The notes under the pieces were generated by a model. The model made no database searches. It was not told the origin of the DNA and was given only the letters and a program-made list of their open reading frames with translations. Source: Winogradskyella flava (GTDB taxonomy: Bacteria; Bacteroidota; Bacteroidia; Flavobacteriales; Flavobacteriaceae). Taken from it: a DNA stretch of 64,000 bases. The first letter of the stretch is position 1. Each line of letters opens with the position of its first letter. The stretch spans positions 124,001 to 188,000 of the forward strand of contig NZ_JACLCP010000003.1 in assembly GCF_014243395.1 (NCBI RefSeq). Direction: 5' to 3'. Position numbers and translations under genes: made by a program. Shown in pieces: positions 45,580 through 53,246 of this stretch.

Positions 45580-46326
45580 GTGAAATACAAGATTAATCCG
45601 AAATATAACAGCCATAAGCATTTCTTAGATGACAGTATCTCTAATTTTGAAACCAAAGGGAAGCCTTTTGGGAATCAAAAGCGGAATTCACTCAAATTAT
45701 TCTCAAGGGATGATTTATTAGTTAATATTAAATCTTTCAAAATACCCAATATCTTTAATCGCATTGCTTATAGTTTTTTTAGAAAAAGTAAGGCGCAGCG
45801 CTCTTTTGAATATGGGTTGAAGCTCCAAAAACTGGGAATCGGTACACCAGACCCTATTGCATATTACGAATCTAAAGGCATTTTATTTGGTCGTAGTTAT
45901 TATGTAAGTCAACAGTTAGAATGTGATTTGACCTATCGTGAATTGATTAATGATTTCAATTATGAGGACTATGAAAATATTTTGCGACAGTTTACAAGAT
46001 TTACTTACCAATTGCATGAAAAGGGTGTCGAATTTTTAGATCATTCCCCTGGAAACACACTAATTGTTAAAGCTGGCCTAGATTATAAGTTTTACCTTGT
46101 TGATTTAAACCGTATGAATTTTAAAGCAATGGACTTTGATACGCGAATGAAAAATTTTGCAAGACTGTCAAAATATGAACATATGGTTGAGATCATGAGC
46201 GATGAGTATGCTAAATGTATAGGGAAATCTTACGACGAGGTCTTTAATGCAATGTGGAAACAAGTCCAAAAATTCAGAGCAAAGAAAAGAAGAAAATCAA
46301 AGATAAAAAGTACTTTTAAGCCTTAG
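45580..46326 (+). CDS. Kdo/LPS-core kinase-like protein (WaaP/KdkA type), GTG start
   Basis: 248 residues. An in-frame TAG sits directly before the GTG at 45580, so this is the earliest start. Protein-kinase-like small fold: SFEYGLKLQKLGIGTPDPIAYYE, a hinge-like GRSYYVSQQLECDLTYRELI, catalytic loop HEKGVEFLDHSPGNTLIV and metal-binding VDLNRMNFKAMDFD. These are the KdkA/WaaP features of kinases that phosphorylate LPS inner-core sugars. A basic tail (KKRRKSKIKS) may bind the membrane. It overlaps the convergent GT2 gene by 11 bp. Confidence 0.85.
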   Translation: MKYKINPKYNSHKHFLDDSISNFETKGKPFGNQKRNSLKLFSRDDLLVNIKSFKIPNIFNRIAYSFFRKSKAQRSFEYGLKLQKLGIGTPDPIAYYESKGILFGRSYYVSQQLECDLTYRELINDFNYEDYENILRQFTRFTYQLHEKGVEFLDHSPGNTLIVKAGLDYKFYLVDLNRMNFKAMDFDTRMKNFARLSKYEHMVEIMSDEYAKCIGKSYDEVFNAMWKQVQKFRAKKRRKSKIKSTFKP

Positions 46327-47080
46327 GGTTTCTTTTTTGCAATTCGTATAACTTTATATACTTATAAAAAACGGTATTATAAGTTTGTACACAAATAATA
46401 AATCCATTGAGTCCATCCAAGAAGCCTAATCTTAAAACATAAGCCTTAAAAAATGCCCAAGCTGGTCTGTAGATGATTTTCCAAATCGATGAACGTTTTC
46501 CTTGATCGTAATAGGCTTGTGCAGCTATGGTCGAAAAATTTTCAGTTTTCTTAATATGACTACTGTAATCATCCAATACCCAGTGCAAAATATCGCCTTT
46601 TAAAAAGCTATTGCTTTTTGGATTGTCAAGGATAAAATTATCATGCGGATTAATACCTTGCCATGAACCAGCATCCTTTTTAAAGAAGCGCATCTTTTTA
46701 TTAGGATACCAATCAGAATACTTTATCCACTGACCGCAATAATTATTGAATCGATTGGCGTAATACCCATCATGTTTCCAATTGGTTTTTAGCTTTTGAA
46801 GAGATACTTTTAATTGATCTGACAAAGCTTCATCACCATCCAGGGCGATAATGTAATCATGTTTGGCTTTAGAAAGGGCAAAATTCTTCTGCTCTATATA
46901 GCCTAAAAATTCTTGTTGAATAAAATGTACATCATACTGCTGGCAAATGGTTTCCGTCCTATCGGTAGAAAAAGAATCTACTACTACAATTTCGTCAGCA
47001 ATACCAACTAATGATTCCAAGCATTTTTTTATGCGCTTTTCTTCATTATATGTGATGATCACTGCAGAAATTTTTACCAT
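46316..47080 (-). CDS. Glycosyltransferase family 2 (LPS-core WaaE-like)
   Basis: 254 residues. GT-A start MVKISAVIITYNEEKRIKKC, then EIVVVDSFSTDRTETICQ, the DxD-like ALDGDEALSD, and FKKDAGSWQGINPHDNFIL, which is characteristic of the small WaaE/LgtF-like group that adds glucose to LPS core. A C-terminal segment (WAFFKAYVLRLGFLDGLNGFI) can associate with the membrane. It is the last gene of a minus-strand unit with the CDP-glycerol-transferase-like and nucleotidyltransferase genes. Confidence 0.9.
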   Translation of the reverse strand: MVKISAVIITYNEEKRIKKCLESLVGIADEIVVVDSFSTDRTETICQQYDVHFIQQEFLGYIEQKNFALSKAKHDYIIALDGDEALSDQLKVSLQKLKTNWKHDGYYANRFNNYCGQWIKYSDWYPNKKMRFFKKDAGSWQGINPHDNFILDNPKSNSFLKGDILHWVLDDYSSHIKKTENFSTIAAQAYYDQGKRSSIWKIIYRPAWAFFKAYVLRLGFLDGLNGFIICVQTYNTVFYKYIKLYELQKRNPKA

Positions 47081-47090
47081 AGTTGTTTGA

Positions 47091-48125
47091 TTACTTGCCG
47101 AATATGGAATGAATTTTTCGTCGTCTCAAAAAAGACAATTTTCGTTTTTCAGGAACACCATTTTTTTCTATATAATCTTCTACGGCTTCCACCATTCGTA
47201 GTGCCGATTTTCCATCATTATAGGGATGAAATTCATTGAAAATGGTTTTGCGTTGTTCTGCAAAAGGATCTTCGTTTAAGTTTCGTTCTACTAAATTGAT
47301 AAGCGCACCATAATCGTCTGAGTCTTCCCAATGAATTTTCTTGGAAATATTCTTGAATGTAATCACAGGCTTATCCAGCAATAGAAATTCATAAATAACG
47401 GATGAAGTATCGCTTATCATTAAATCTGCCATTAGTAAGAATTTAATGATATTCTTTTCATCCTGAAACTTTATGTTGGAGTATGAGTTAGCTAGCTCCT
47501 TGTAGGCTTCAATCCATTTGTTGTCCATTAATGGATGAAATTTGATTAAAATCAAATAATCAGAATTACTAGATAATCTTTTAATCTCTTCAATTAAATG
47601 TGGAGCAGAAGTAAGACTAGGAGAAAAAGTTGGTGCATACAATACAATAGTATTAGCCTTGTGCTCATTTAATAATTTCTTTTTTTCGGCTTGGTAAAGC
47701 AACTTGTCCTTACCATAAATATCCAATTTAGGCCAGCCCGTTTCTATGACTTCAAAGTTTTTGTATTTAGCTTTGAATTTATCAAATCCTCTAGTGAAAT
47801 ATGGGCCTTGAGTGAGATAGAGATCAAAATAATGACGAATTCTGAAGTGCCCTTTTTTCTCTCCAGCCAATCCATGAAAAACTTGGACTTTTAAACCTCT
47901 GAGATAGTAAGGAACTTCATTGCCAGGAACAAATATAGCGTCACTCTTGAAGTTTTTTAAATCTGAAATTTCTGTAGTGTAGTCATCAGAAGTAAATGGA
48001 AATCCATCAACTAATTTATCAGTAATAAACCATGTATAAGGGTAGTCTTTTTCAATTAAAACCTCCTTAATTGGTTCTAGTATTCCAAAGGCATAATTAT
48101 TCTGACAAAAAAGAATGGTTCTCAT
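47091..48125 (-). CDS. CDP-glycerol glycerophosphotransferase-like (TagB/TagF family) protein
   Basis: 344 residues with a GT-B-like layout. The family signature appears in the second half: LYAPTFSPSL, IKFHPLMDNKW, DLMISDTSSVIYEFLLLDKPVITF and HPYNDGKSALRM. In Gram-positives such enzymes transfer glycerol phosphate or ribitol phosphate from CDP carriers; in Gram-negatives, related proteins decorate LPS or capsule. It directly adjoins the nucleotidyltransferase gene without a gap, which could supply the CDP-linked donor. The exact donor is unknown. Confidence 0.85.
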   Translation of the reverse strand: MRTILFCQNNYAFGILEPIKEVLIEKDYPYTWFITDKLVDGFPFTSDDYTTEISDLKNFKSDAIFVPGNEVPYYLRGLKVQVFHGLAGEKKGHFRIRHYFDLYLTQGPYFTRGFDKFKAKYKNFEVIETGWPKLDIYGKDKLLYQAEKKKLLNEHKANTIVLYAPTFSPSLTSAPHLIEEIKRLSSNSDYLILIKFHPLMDNKWIEAYKELANSYSNIKFQDEKNIIKFLLMADLMISDTSSVIYEFLLLDKPVITFKNISKKIHWEDSDDYGALINLVERNLNEDPFAEQRKTIFNEFHPYNDGKSALRMVEAVEDYIEKNGVPEKRKLSFLRRRKIHSIFGK

Positions 48126-48806
48126 TTAGAGCATTTTGTTTACTTCATTTAAGTCTTCGACAAAGTCAATTTCCATACAGTTGTATTGAGAAATATCTAC
48201 AGCTTGTACTTTAAGGTCATCCTTTTCTATAGCTAATTCGAGACCACGTTCAAAATAATCATTATCATCACATGCTTCTAAATGATGAATAAAGGTCTTG
48301 ATGTCTTTTGAAGAAATAAAGTTAATACCAACAGCTTCCCCTAGTCCATTTTTTACGGTTTTTGATAGTTCATTTATATAACCATCTCTCAGGGTGTACT
48401 TTACTTCTTCTTCAGCAACTTTACTGGTATTAACTGCTACAAAAGATTCATTATTTTCAATGTATGGATTGAGAATATCTAACAATTTCACATCAAAAAC
48501 CACATCACCATTAAACCAAAGTACCGATTTATCTTTGTGTTTTTTTAAGGCTTGTAATAAACTTTTTGAGGTATTGGTTCTATCAAAGAAAGGATTGTAT
48601 ACGTAAGTTAATTCAGGAAAGCGCTCCATGATTAAATCTTTCTTGAATCCAACGACCACATTGATATCATCAATGTCGTAACGCGACGCAATATTATCTG
48701 TTTGCATTCGCATAATACTCTTACCGTTTTTTAATGGTGTTAAGGGTTTTGGAAATGGATTTCCTAGTCTAGAGCCTATGCCGGCGGCAAGTATGATGAT
48801 TTTCAT
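48126..48806 (-). CDS. NTP-transferase family sugar/alcohol-phosphate nucleotidyltransferase
   Basis: 226 residues. Rossmann-like start MKIIILAAGIGSRLGNPFPKPLTPLKNG with the pyrophosphorylase loop GxGxRLG and the Lys after PKPL, then VVVGFKKDLI, WFNGDVVFD with the metal-binding Asp, and a C-terminal MEIDFVEDLNEV. Size and motifs resemble LicC-type phosphocholine cytidylyltransferases and related CTP-dependent enzymes. It heads the glycan unit with a -7 box 23 bp upstream and abuts the CDP-glycerol-transferase-like gene, which supports a CDP-donor role. Confidence 0.85.
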   Translation of the reverse strand: MKIIILAAGIGSRLGNPFPKPLTPLKNGKSIMRMQTDNIASRYDIDDINVVVGFKKDLIMERFPELTYVYNPFFDRTNTSKSLLQALKKHKDKSVLWFNGDVVFDVKLLDILNPYIENNESFVAVNTSKVAEEEVKYTLRDGYINELSKTVKNGLGEAVGINFISSKDIKTFIHHLEACDDNDYFERGLELAIEKDDLKVQAVDISQYNCMEIDFVEDLNEVNKML

Positions 48807-48829
48807 TGTAAATAGTCTTAATGAGCATT

Positions 48830-48837
48830 CAAAGATA
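48830..48837 (-). promoter_or_regulatory. -7 box (TATCTTTG) of the nucleotidyltransferase-glycan unit
   Basis: TATCTTTG on the minus strand, 23 bp before the ATG at 48806. Confidence 0.6.
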
Positions 48838-48929
48838 AAGTTAATAATGAAGTAAAAAAATGGTCTTTCCTTTAAATATGATCGTCTTAATTATTTGCTG
48901 TATTAATTCAACCTCATTAATTTAGCCCT

Positions 48930-49520
48930 ATGATTCAACTGAGTGGGGAACATTATATTGGAGAAGGAGATATAAGGGTTTGTTATGAGCATTCTCTAGA
49001 TAAAAGCCTATGCATAAAAATCCCAAGACCGGAAACAACACGTGCATATACTGAAAAAGAGTTACAGTATTTTAAGAAATTATCTAAACGAAACAAAGCG
49101 AAGTTTAACTATCCTTTTTATTCCGATTTTCATAACGAGGTAGAGACGAATTACGGATTAGGTCAGGTGTTTGATTTGGTAAGGGATGAGACCAATGGAC
49201 ATATTTCTAAAACTCTGGAATTCTATTTGACCAATGACAGCCCTATTTCGGATGAGCAATTAGAAACTGCTTTAGATGAATTGAGATCTCAAATGATTAC
49301 ACATCGAGTGTTTACGAGGGACTTAAGAGCAAGAAATATATGCTGCAAGATTAAAAAAGACGCCGCAATTGAACTTATAATTATAGATGGTATTGGTCAT
49401 AGGGACTTTTTCCCATTTGCGGATTGGTTTCATTACTTCTCAAAAAAGAAGATAGATCGTACGTTTACAAAATGGCATTTTAATAGTTTGGAGGAGCAGC
49501 GGGAATTTTTGGAAAAGTAA
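48930..49520 (+). CDS. YrbL-family kinase-fold protein
   Basis: 196 residues. Matches the YrbL group: YIGEGDIRVCYEHSLDKSLCIKI (glycine loop and Lys), YTEKELQYFKKLSKR, and THRVFTRDLRARNICCKI followed by IIIDGIGHRDFF, the catalytic-loop and Asp positions. Enterobacterial YrbL is controlled by PhoP; the biochemical activity of the family is unknown. It is the only plus-strand gene inside the glycan locus and lies between two minus-strand units, 2 bp from the convergent Stealth gene. Confidence 0.82.
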   Translation: MIQLSGEHYIGEGDIRVCYEHSLDKSLCIKIPRPETTRAYTEKELQYFKKLSKRNKAKFNYPFYSDFHNEVETNYGLGQVFDLVRDETNGHISKTLEFYLTNDSPISDEQLETALDELRSQMITHRVFTRDLRARNICCKIKKDAAIELIIIDGIGHRDFFPFADWFHYFSKKKIDRTFTKWHFNSLEEQREFLEK

Positions 49521-49522
49521 AA

Positions 49523-50467
49523 TTAATTTGTTCGGATGGACAACCAGTTTAGTATATAGTTTAATATGTTATCCGGACTTTTATTCAAACTTTGTAGCCC
49601 TAGAAACAATTTCTTTTTAGAGCTAATGTTTAATTTGAATTTATACCAGTATAATGGTTTTTTGTAAGATCTAAAATACAATAGTTGCAAATCATTTCTC
49701 AGAACACAGGTTTTATTTTTTATTTCAATATGATTAGCAAGGGCAACAGGTAAAAACTGATTTCTATTTCTAAATCTATATTTAATATTGTCTTTTAAAA
49801 TCTCAGGATTTCCACTGAAAAAATTAACCAATGTTGATTTTCTCATAGGGTGAGGTGTGTGCCTAAACCTAAAGAATTTTTTAAAGCCTAAGACTTTTGC
49901 TGCCTTTTCTTGGGCTTCTTTATGGCCTGCTTTTTCTGTTTTATCTTTTTTAAAGAGTTTTTTTTCTTGAAATTGCTGCCAGATACCTCTTAAAACAGGA
50001 TTACCATTCTCTGTGAAAAAGTCATTTTTAGTTGTAGGGTTAATAATGAAAAAATCATCATTAAGATAAATGAAATGCTCAGACAAGTTAGGAATTTTAT
50101 GCAGACAAGTTTCTATTGTTCTACTGTTAAAAGTGGGCAGAAAATCGTCATAACCTTCAAAAAGTTGCTGGTGATCAACAACTTTTACTCTGGAGAAATC
50201 ATCACCTGAGGATAGCTTTAAGAACTCTGGAACTTGATTGTCTGTAACGATGAAAATAGAGTTAATAAAAGGTGCATACTTTAAGATCGATTTTACTGTG
50301 TATTCAATTTCATCGACTTGGGCATATCTAGAGCGTAGTGTTTTAGTAACATCACCCTTTTCTTTTAAGTATGGGAGAATTTTAGCCTTATAGACCTCGT
50401 CATTACCATCTACCCAAGATATAACTGCATCAACCTGAAAATCTTTTATTGTGTTGTTGTCAGTCAT
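49523..50467 (-). CDS. Stealth-family sugar-phosphate transferase
   Basis: 314 residues. The Stealth conserved regions appear in order: CR1 VDAVISWVDGND, CR2 SRYAQVDEIEYTVKSILKY followed by IFIVTDNQVP, LNDDFFI (CR2 end), CR3 FRHTPHPMRKSTL and a CR4-like NQFLPVALANH segment. Stealth enzymes are hexose-1-phosphoryltransferases that build phosphodiester-linked capsules. It overlaps the ATP-grasp gene by 8 bp, which links them functionally. Confidence 0.9.
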   Translation of the reverse strand: MTDNNTIKDFQVDAVISWVDGNDEVYKAKILPYLKEKGDVTKTLRSRYAQVDEIEYTVKSILKYAPFINSIFIVTDNQVPEFLKLSSGDDFSRVKVVDHQQLFEGYDDFLPTFNSRTIETCLHKIPNLSEHFIYLNDDFFIINPTTKNDFFTENGNPVLRGIWQQFQEKKLFKKDKTEKAGHKEAQEKAAKVLGFKKFFRFRHTPHPMRKSTLVNFFSGNPEILKDNIKYRFRNRNQFLPVALANHIEIKNKTCVLRNDLQLLYFRSYKKPLYWYKFKLNISSKKKLFLGLQSLNKSPDNILNYILNWLSIRTN

Positions 50468-51377
50468 CTAAATTGGTTATGGCTTCTTTTTTAGAATTAA
50501 GCTTTGGTAAGGTAAAATAATCACCAATAATTTTATTGTATTCTTCTGGGTAAAATTGTTTTCTGGCATCTGAGGGATAAAACGTCAATTCTCCGAAGAC
50601 GGACTTGCCGTTTACGGAGTAAAAATCTACTCTGACGAAAGGTAGATTTTGTGATAATTTCCTTGACAACTCAACCATTTCATCAAGATTGGTTGGTTTT
50701 CCAATTTCAGATGAAATACTTTTATAACTTTTACTTTTTCCGAATGGAAGAAGGTTAAATTCCAAGTCAAAACAACCTTGTTTGTGGTCTTCTTCTCGAT
50801 CTAAATGGACATCTATGAATTTTGGTTGGCCATCAAAACAATAAAATTTATAGTCAATTAAGGTGTTTTTATCATCTTCTTTTAAGAATTTCTCAATGAT
50901 TATTTTTGGCTCTACATCCTTATAGGCCCATTCTTGTCCTCTCCGATAGTATTGATTCTTAGTTAACCACTTTTTGAATTTTGTGATCACTTTTTCCCTA
51001 TTAAGATCTTCTTTGTTTGTTACAATAATATTATGACCATTGGTGTGATTTGCCTTTATAATAAACTTATTGGGTAAGCTATCAAAATCAATATCCTCTG
51101 GATCATCATAGACAGCGTAAAGTTCATTTAGGTATTGTTTGCCAATTTTCTCTTCTACATATGATCTGACAGCATATTTATCTACAAGTTTTGTTAATAT
51201 TTCAGGTCGAAAAAACACTTTATACCACTCGATTTTCGCATTAAAATCCTGTGGGTTATTTAGGTCTAATTTTTTACCTGAAAAATATTCATAATGGATT
51301 TTCACATAAATTTTAGGAGGTAAAGAACGTACTTTACGCAGATGTCTTAGAGCGAATCGACGTATTTTATTAGACAT
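50460..51377 (-). CDS. TupA-like ATP-grasp protein
   Basis: 305 residues. The pattern matches TupA-like ATP-grasp proteins: LNNPQDFNAKIEWYK near the N-terminus, LVDKYAVRSYVEEKIG, IKANHTNGHNIIV, PKIIIEKFL and the late VRVDFYSVNGKSVFGELTFYPSDA, which carries the metal-binding E and catalytic Arg region. Family members form amide or peptide-like bonds on polysaccharides (TupA acts in teichuronopeptide synthesis). With the Stealth gene and the QueC-like gene it forms a coupled unit. Confidence 0.87.
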   Translation of the reverse strand: MSNKIRRFALRHLRKVRSLPPKIYVKIHYEYFSGKKLDLNNPQDFNAKIEWYKVFFRPEILTKLVDKYAVRSYVEEKIGKQYLNELYAVYDDPEDIDFDSLPNKFIIKANHTNGHNIIVTNKEDLNREKVITKFKKWLTKNQYYRRGQEWAYKDVEPKIIIEKFLKEDDKNTLIDYKFYCFDGQPKFIDVHLDREEDHKQGCFDLEFNLLPFGKSKSYKSISSEIGKPTNLDEMVELSRKLSQNLPFVRVDFYSVNGKSVFGELTFYPSDARKQFYPEEYNKIIGDYFTLPKLNSKKEAITNLDD

Positions 51378-51391
51378 TGTTTTTTGTTTTA

Positions 51392-52063
51392 CTAACTAAG
51401 TTCTTCTAACCTAAAGCCAAAATCATTTATTACATATTGCTTACATGGCGCACATTCACCACAAGGTATTTCCTCAGATCGATGGCAAAACCATGTATTT
51501 AGCATAATATCTAAAAAACCGTTTTGTTCGGCATAATCTTTCATCTCCAATTTTGAAATATATACCAATGGAAATCTAAAGTTTTTAAACAGCTGTGCTT
51601 TGATAAAACTGGTCTTTTTTGGGTCTACTATCCAGTTTTTACCATTTGTTTCATCAATTATTTCTTTGAGCTCATGGGGTTTAAGCATACGATCTCGATC
51701 TTTTTTATGAAATCCAATCTCCAGTCCTTCATAATTTTTAGATAAGTATGACAACCATTTATATTGTGTACCAATACTCTGATTTCTCTTAATTGATTTA
51801 TACATCATCTTAAGATACAAGTCAGATTTTATGTCTTTTCTGTCAATTAATTTTACAGGAAGTATTTTCCCTTTAGAATCCTTAAATCGTTCTTGAATTA
51901 AATCTGTCAATAATGAGATAGTCTCTATCTCCTTTTCCATGGACCCTCTACTGGAATCCTTTATATATATAGGCTGAAGTTGAATCCCTCTATTAAAAAG
52001 TTCAATAACTCTGAATGTGGAATCCCAACCTCCAGTCCATAAAACAGGTTTTGCATTGTTCAT
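51392..52063 (-). CDS. QueC-like PP-loop ATPase in glycan locus
   Basis: 223 residues. The N-terminus has an ATP-pyrophosphatase loop (VLWTGGWDSTFRVIELF, from SGGxDS), and the C-terminus a four-cysteine zinc site, WFCHRSEEIPCGECAPCKQY, exactly where 7-cyano-7-deazaguanine synthase QueC has its CxxxxxxxCGxCxxC motif. Middle regions diverge from QueC and no queuosine genes are near. It lies between dapD (2 bp) and the TupA-like gene (14 bp). I infer an adenylating enzyme that activates a carboxylate for amide or nitrile formation on a sugar, not a tRNA enzyme. Confidence 0.75.
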   Translation of the reverse strand: MNNAKPVLWTGGWDSTFRVIELFNRGIQLQPIYIKDSSRGSMEKEIETISLLTDLIQERFKDSKGKILPVKLIDRKDIKSDLYLKMMYKSIKRNQSIGTQYKWLSYLSKNYEGLEIGFHKKDRDRMLKPHELKEIIDETNGKNWIVDPKKTSFIKAQLFKNFRFPLVYISKLEMKDYAEQNGFLDIMLNTWFCHRSEEIPCGECAPCKQYVINDFGFRLEELS

Positions 52064-52065
52064 AG

Positions 52066-52881
52066 TTATACGGCTACATCATATTCACGTAAAGCATCAT
52101 TCAATGATGTTTTTTTATCTGTACTTTCTTTACGCTTTCCAATAATCAACGCACAAGGTACTTGAAATTCTCCAGCCTTAAATGTTTTTGTATAACTTCC
52201 TGGAATTACTACAGAACGCGCAGGTACAACACCTTTTGTTTCAATAGGCTCATCACCGGTAACATCAATAATTTTTGTGCTCATTGTTAGCACAACATTG
52301 GCACCAAGTACAGCTTCTTTTTCCACACGAACGCCCTCAACGACAATACATCTACTACCAATAAATGCGCCATCTTCAATGATCACAGGAGAAGCTTGCA
52401 AAGGTTCTAGAACGCCACCAATCCCAACACCTCCAGACAGATGAACATTCTTGCCTATTTGAGCACAACTTCCTACGGTCGCCCATGTGTCTACCATAGT
52501 ACCTTCATCAACATAAGCACCAATGTTTACATAACTAGGCATCATAATAACACCTTTGGAAATATAAGCGCCATATCTTGCCACGGCATGAGGAACTACC
52601 CTAATACCTTTTTCCATATAGTTTCTTTTCAAAGGAATTTTATCATGATATTCGAAAATACCAACTTCAAACGTTTCCATTTTTTGAATAGGAAAATATA
52701 ATACTACTGCTTTCTTTACCCACTCGTTTACCTGCCAACCATTATTGGTAGGCTCTGCCACGCGCAAAGTACCTTCGTCAATAAGGTTTATTACACTTCT
52801 TATAGCATCAATAGTAACATGGTTGGTTAGTAAGGAGCGATCTTCCCAAGCATTTTCTATAACAGTTTGTAATTGTTTCAT
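52066..52881 (-). CDS. dapD: 2,3,4,5-tetrahydropyridine-2,6-dicarboxylate N-succinyltransferase
   Basis: 271 residues from the ATG at 52881; a TTG at 52902 in the same frame lies inside the promoter box and is rejected. It has the left-handed beta-helix hexapeptide repeats (VVPHAVARYGAYISKGVIMMP, YVNIGAYVDEGTMVDTWATVGS, GVGIGGVLEP) and ends with IGKRKESTDKKTSLNDALREY. DapD succinylates tetrahydrodipicolinate in the lysine/diaminopimelate route, whose last enzyme lysA is at 15-16 kb. It may be co-transcribed with the QueC-like gene 2 bp downstream. Confidence 0.95.
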   Translation of the reverse strand: MKQLQTVIENAWEDRSLLTNHVTIDAIRSVINLIDEGTLRVAEPTNNGWQVNEWVKKAVVLYFPIQKMETFEVGIFEYHDKIPLKRNYMEKGIRVVPHAVARYGAYISKGVIMMPSYVNIGAYVDEGTMVDTWATVGSCAQIGKNVHLSGGVGIGGVLEPLQASPVIIEDGAFIGSRCIVVEGVRVEKEAVLGANVVLTMSTKIIDVTGDEPIETKGVVPARSVVIPGSYTKTFKAGEFQVPCALIIGKRKESTDKKTSLNDALREYDVAV

Positions 52882-52899
52882 TTGCCTTAAAAATTTTGT

Positions 52900-52907
52900 C
52901 AAAGATA
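52900..52907 (-). promoter_or_regulatory. dapD -7 box (TATCTTTG)
   Basis: TATCTTTG on the minus strand, 18 bp before the dapD ATG. It explains a spurious TTG start in the same frame. Confidence 0.6.
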
Positions 52908-52945
52908 AGTTGTTAAATAGGCATTATAAAAATATTTTATAAGAA

Positions 52946-53086
52946 TTGTGACCACTTCAAAAAAGCTGTGTCTTAATAGTGTTAAATACGATGATTATTT
53001 ATTCATTATAAGTAAATCTGAGAATTTAATTAATAGCTAATTATTGAAAGCTCCTCTCCCCTTATTGAGGAGTTTTCTTTTTTTTT
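52946..53086 (+). ncRNA. Candidate small RNA, tandem unit 1
   Basis: Unit 1 of a tandem duplication. Landmarks GTGACC (52948), GTCTTAA (52970), ATGATT (52991) and TTAATTAATA (53026) recur in unit 2 at offsets of 145-147 bp. It ends in stem CTCCTC/GAGGAG (53051-53072) and a T-rich run to 53086. A TTG at 52910 and TATTTTAT at 52933, 20 bp apart, could be the promoter, starting transcription just before GTGACC. No known RNA family was recognised. It might instead be a leader with a peptide (MIIYSL). Confidence 0.45.
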
Positions 53087-53092
53087 GTAAAA

Positions 53093-53225
53093 ATGTGACC
53101 TAATTATAATTAATGGGTCTTAAAAGTATAATTAACATGATTTATTTATAGAGGGTAATAAAATCATTCCTTAATTAATAACTAAATTTTCCAAAAACGC
53201 TTCTTCTTGCTAGGAAGCGTTTTTT
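53093..53225 (+). ncRNA. Candidate small RNA, tandem unit 2
   Basis: Unit 2 repeats the order of landmarks of unit 1: GTGACC (53095), GTCTTAA (53117), ATGATT (53137), TTAATTAATA (53171). Its terminator has different stem bases: AAAAACGCTTC (53193-53203) pairs perfectly with GAAGCGTTTTT. The stem is conserved but its sequence is not, which is what selection for structure would give. The T-run of unit 1 ends in TTTTTTTG at 53080-53087 and could double as a -7 box for this unit. It ends 7 bp before the ruvX -7 box. Confidence 0.45.
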
Positions 53226-53232
53226 AATGCAT

Positions 53233-53240
53233 TATCTTTG
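53233..53240 (+). promoter_or_regulatory. ruvX -7 box (TATCTTTG), near-leaderless
   Basis: TATCTTTG ends 6 bp before the ATG at 53247, predicting a leaderless message. A TTG inside the box creates a false upstream start in the ruvX frame. Confidence 0.65.
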
Positions 53241-53246
53241 CAAAAT

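Larger units (their letters stand above)
52908..53232. other. 325-bp intergenic region holding a tandem duplication
   Basis: No protein gene beyond tiny frames. Two units of about 147 bp, each ending in a hairpin plus T-run on the plus strand, fill most of it; they are listed as two ncRNA candidates. Confidence 0.7.

Noticed and set aside
51392..52063. A Qat-type anti-phage system, because QatC is also QueC-like
   Set aside because: QatA, QatB and QatD (TatD-like nuclease) are absent. The neighbours are glycan genes and dapD.
52881..52902. Upstream TTG start for dapD (and the same for ruvX at 53238 and the CCA enzyme at 45418)
   Set aside because: In each case the TTG lies in the promoter box TATCTTTG. 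An ATG giving the family's usual N-terminus follows.
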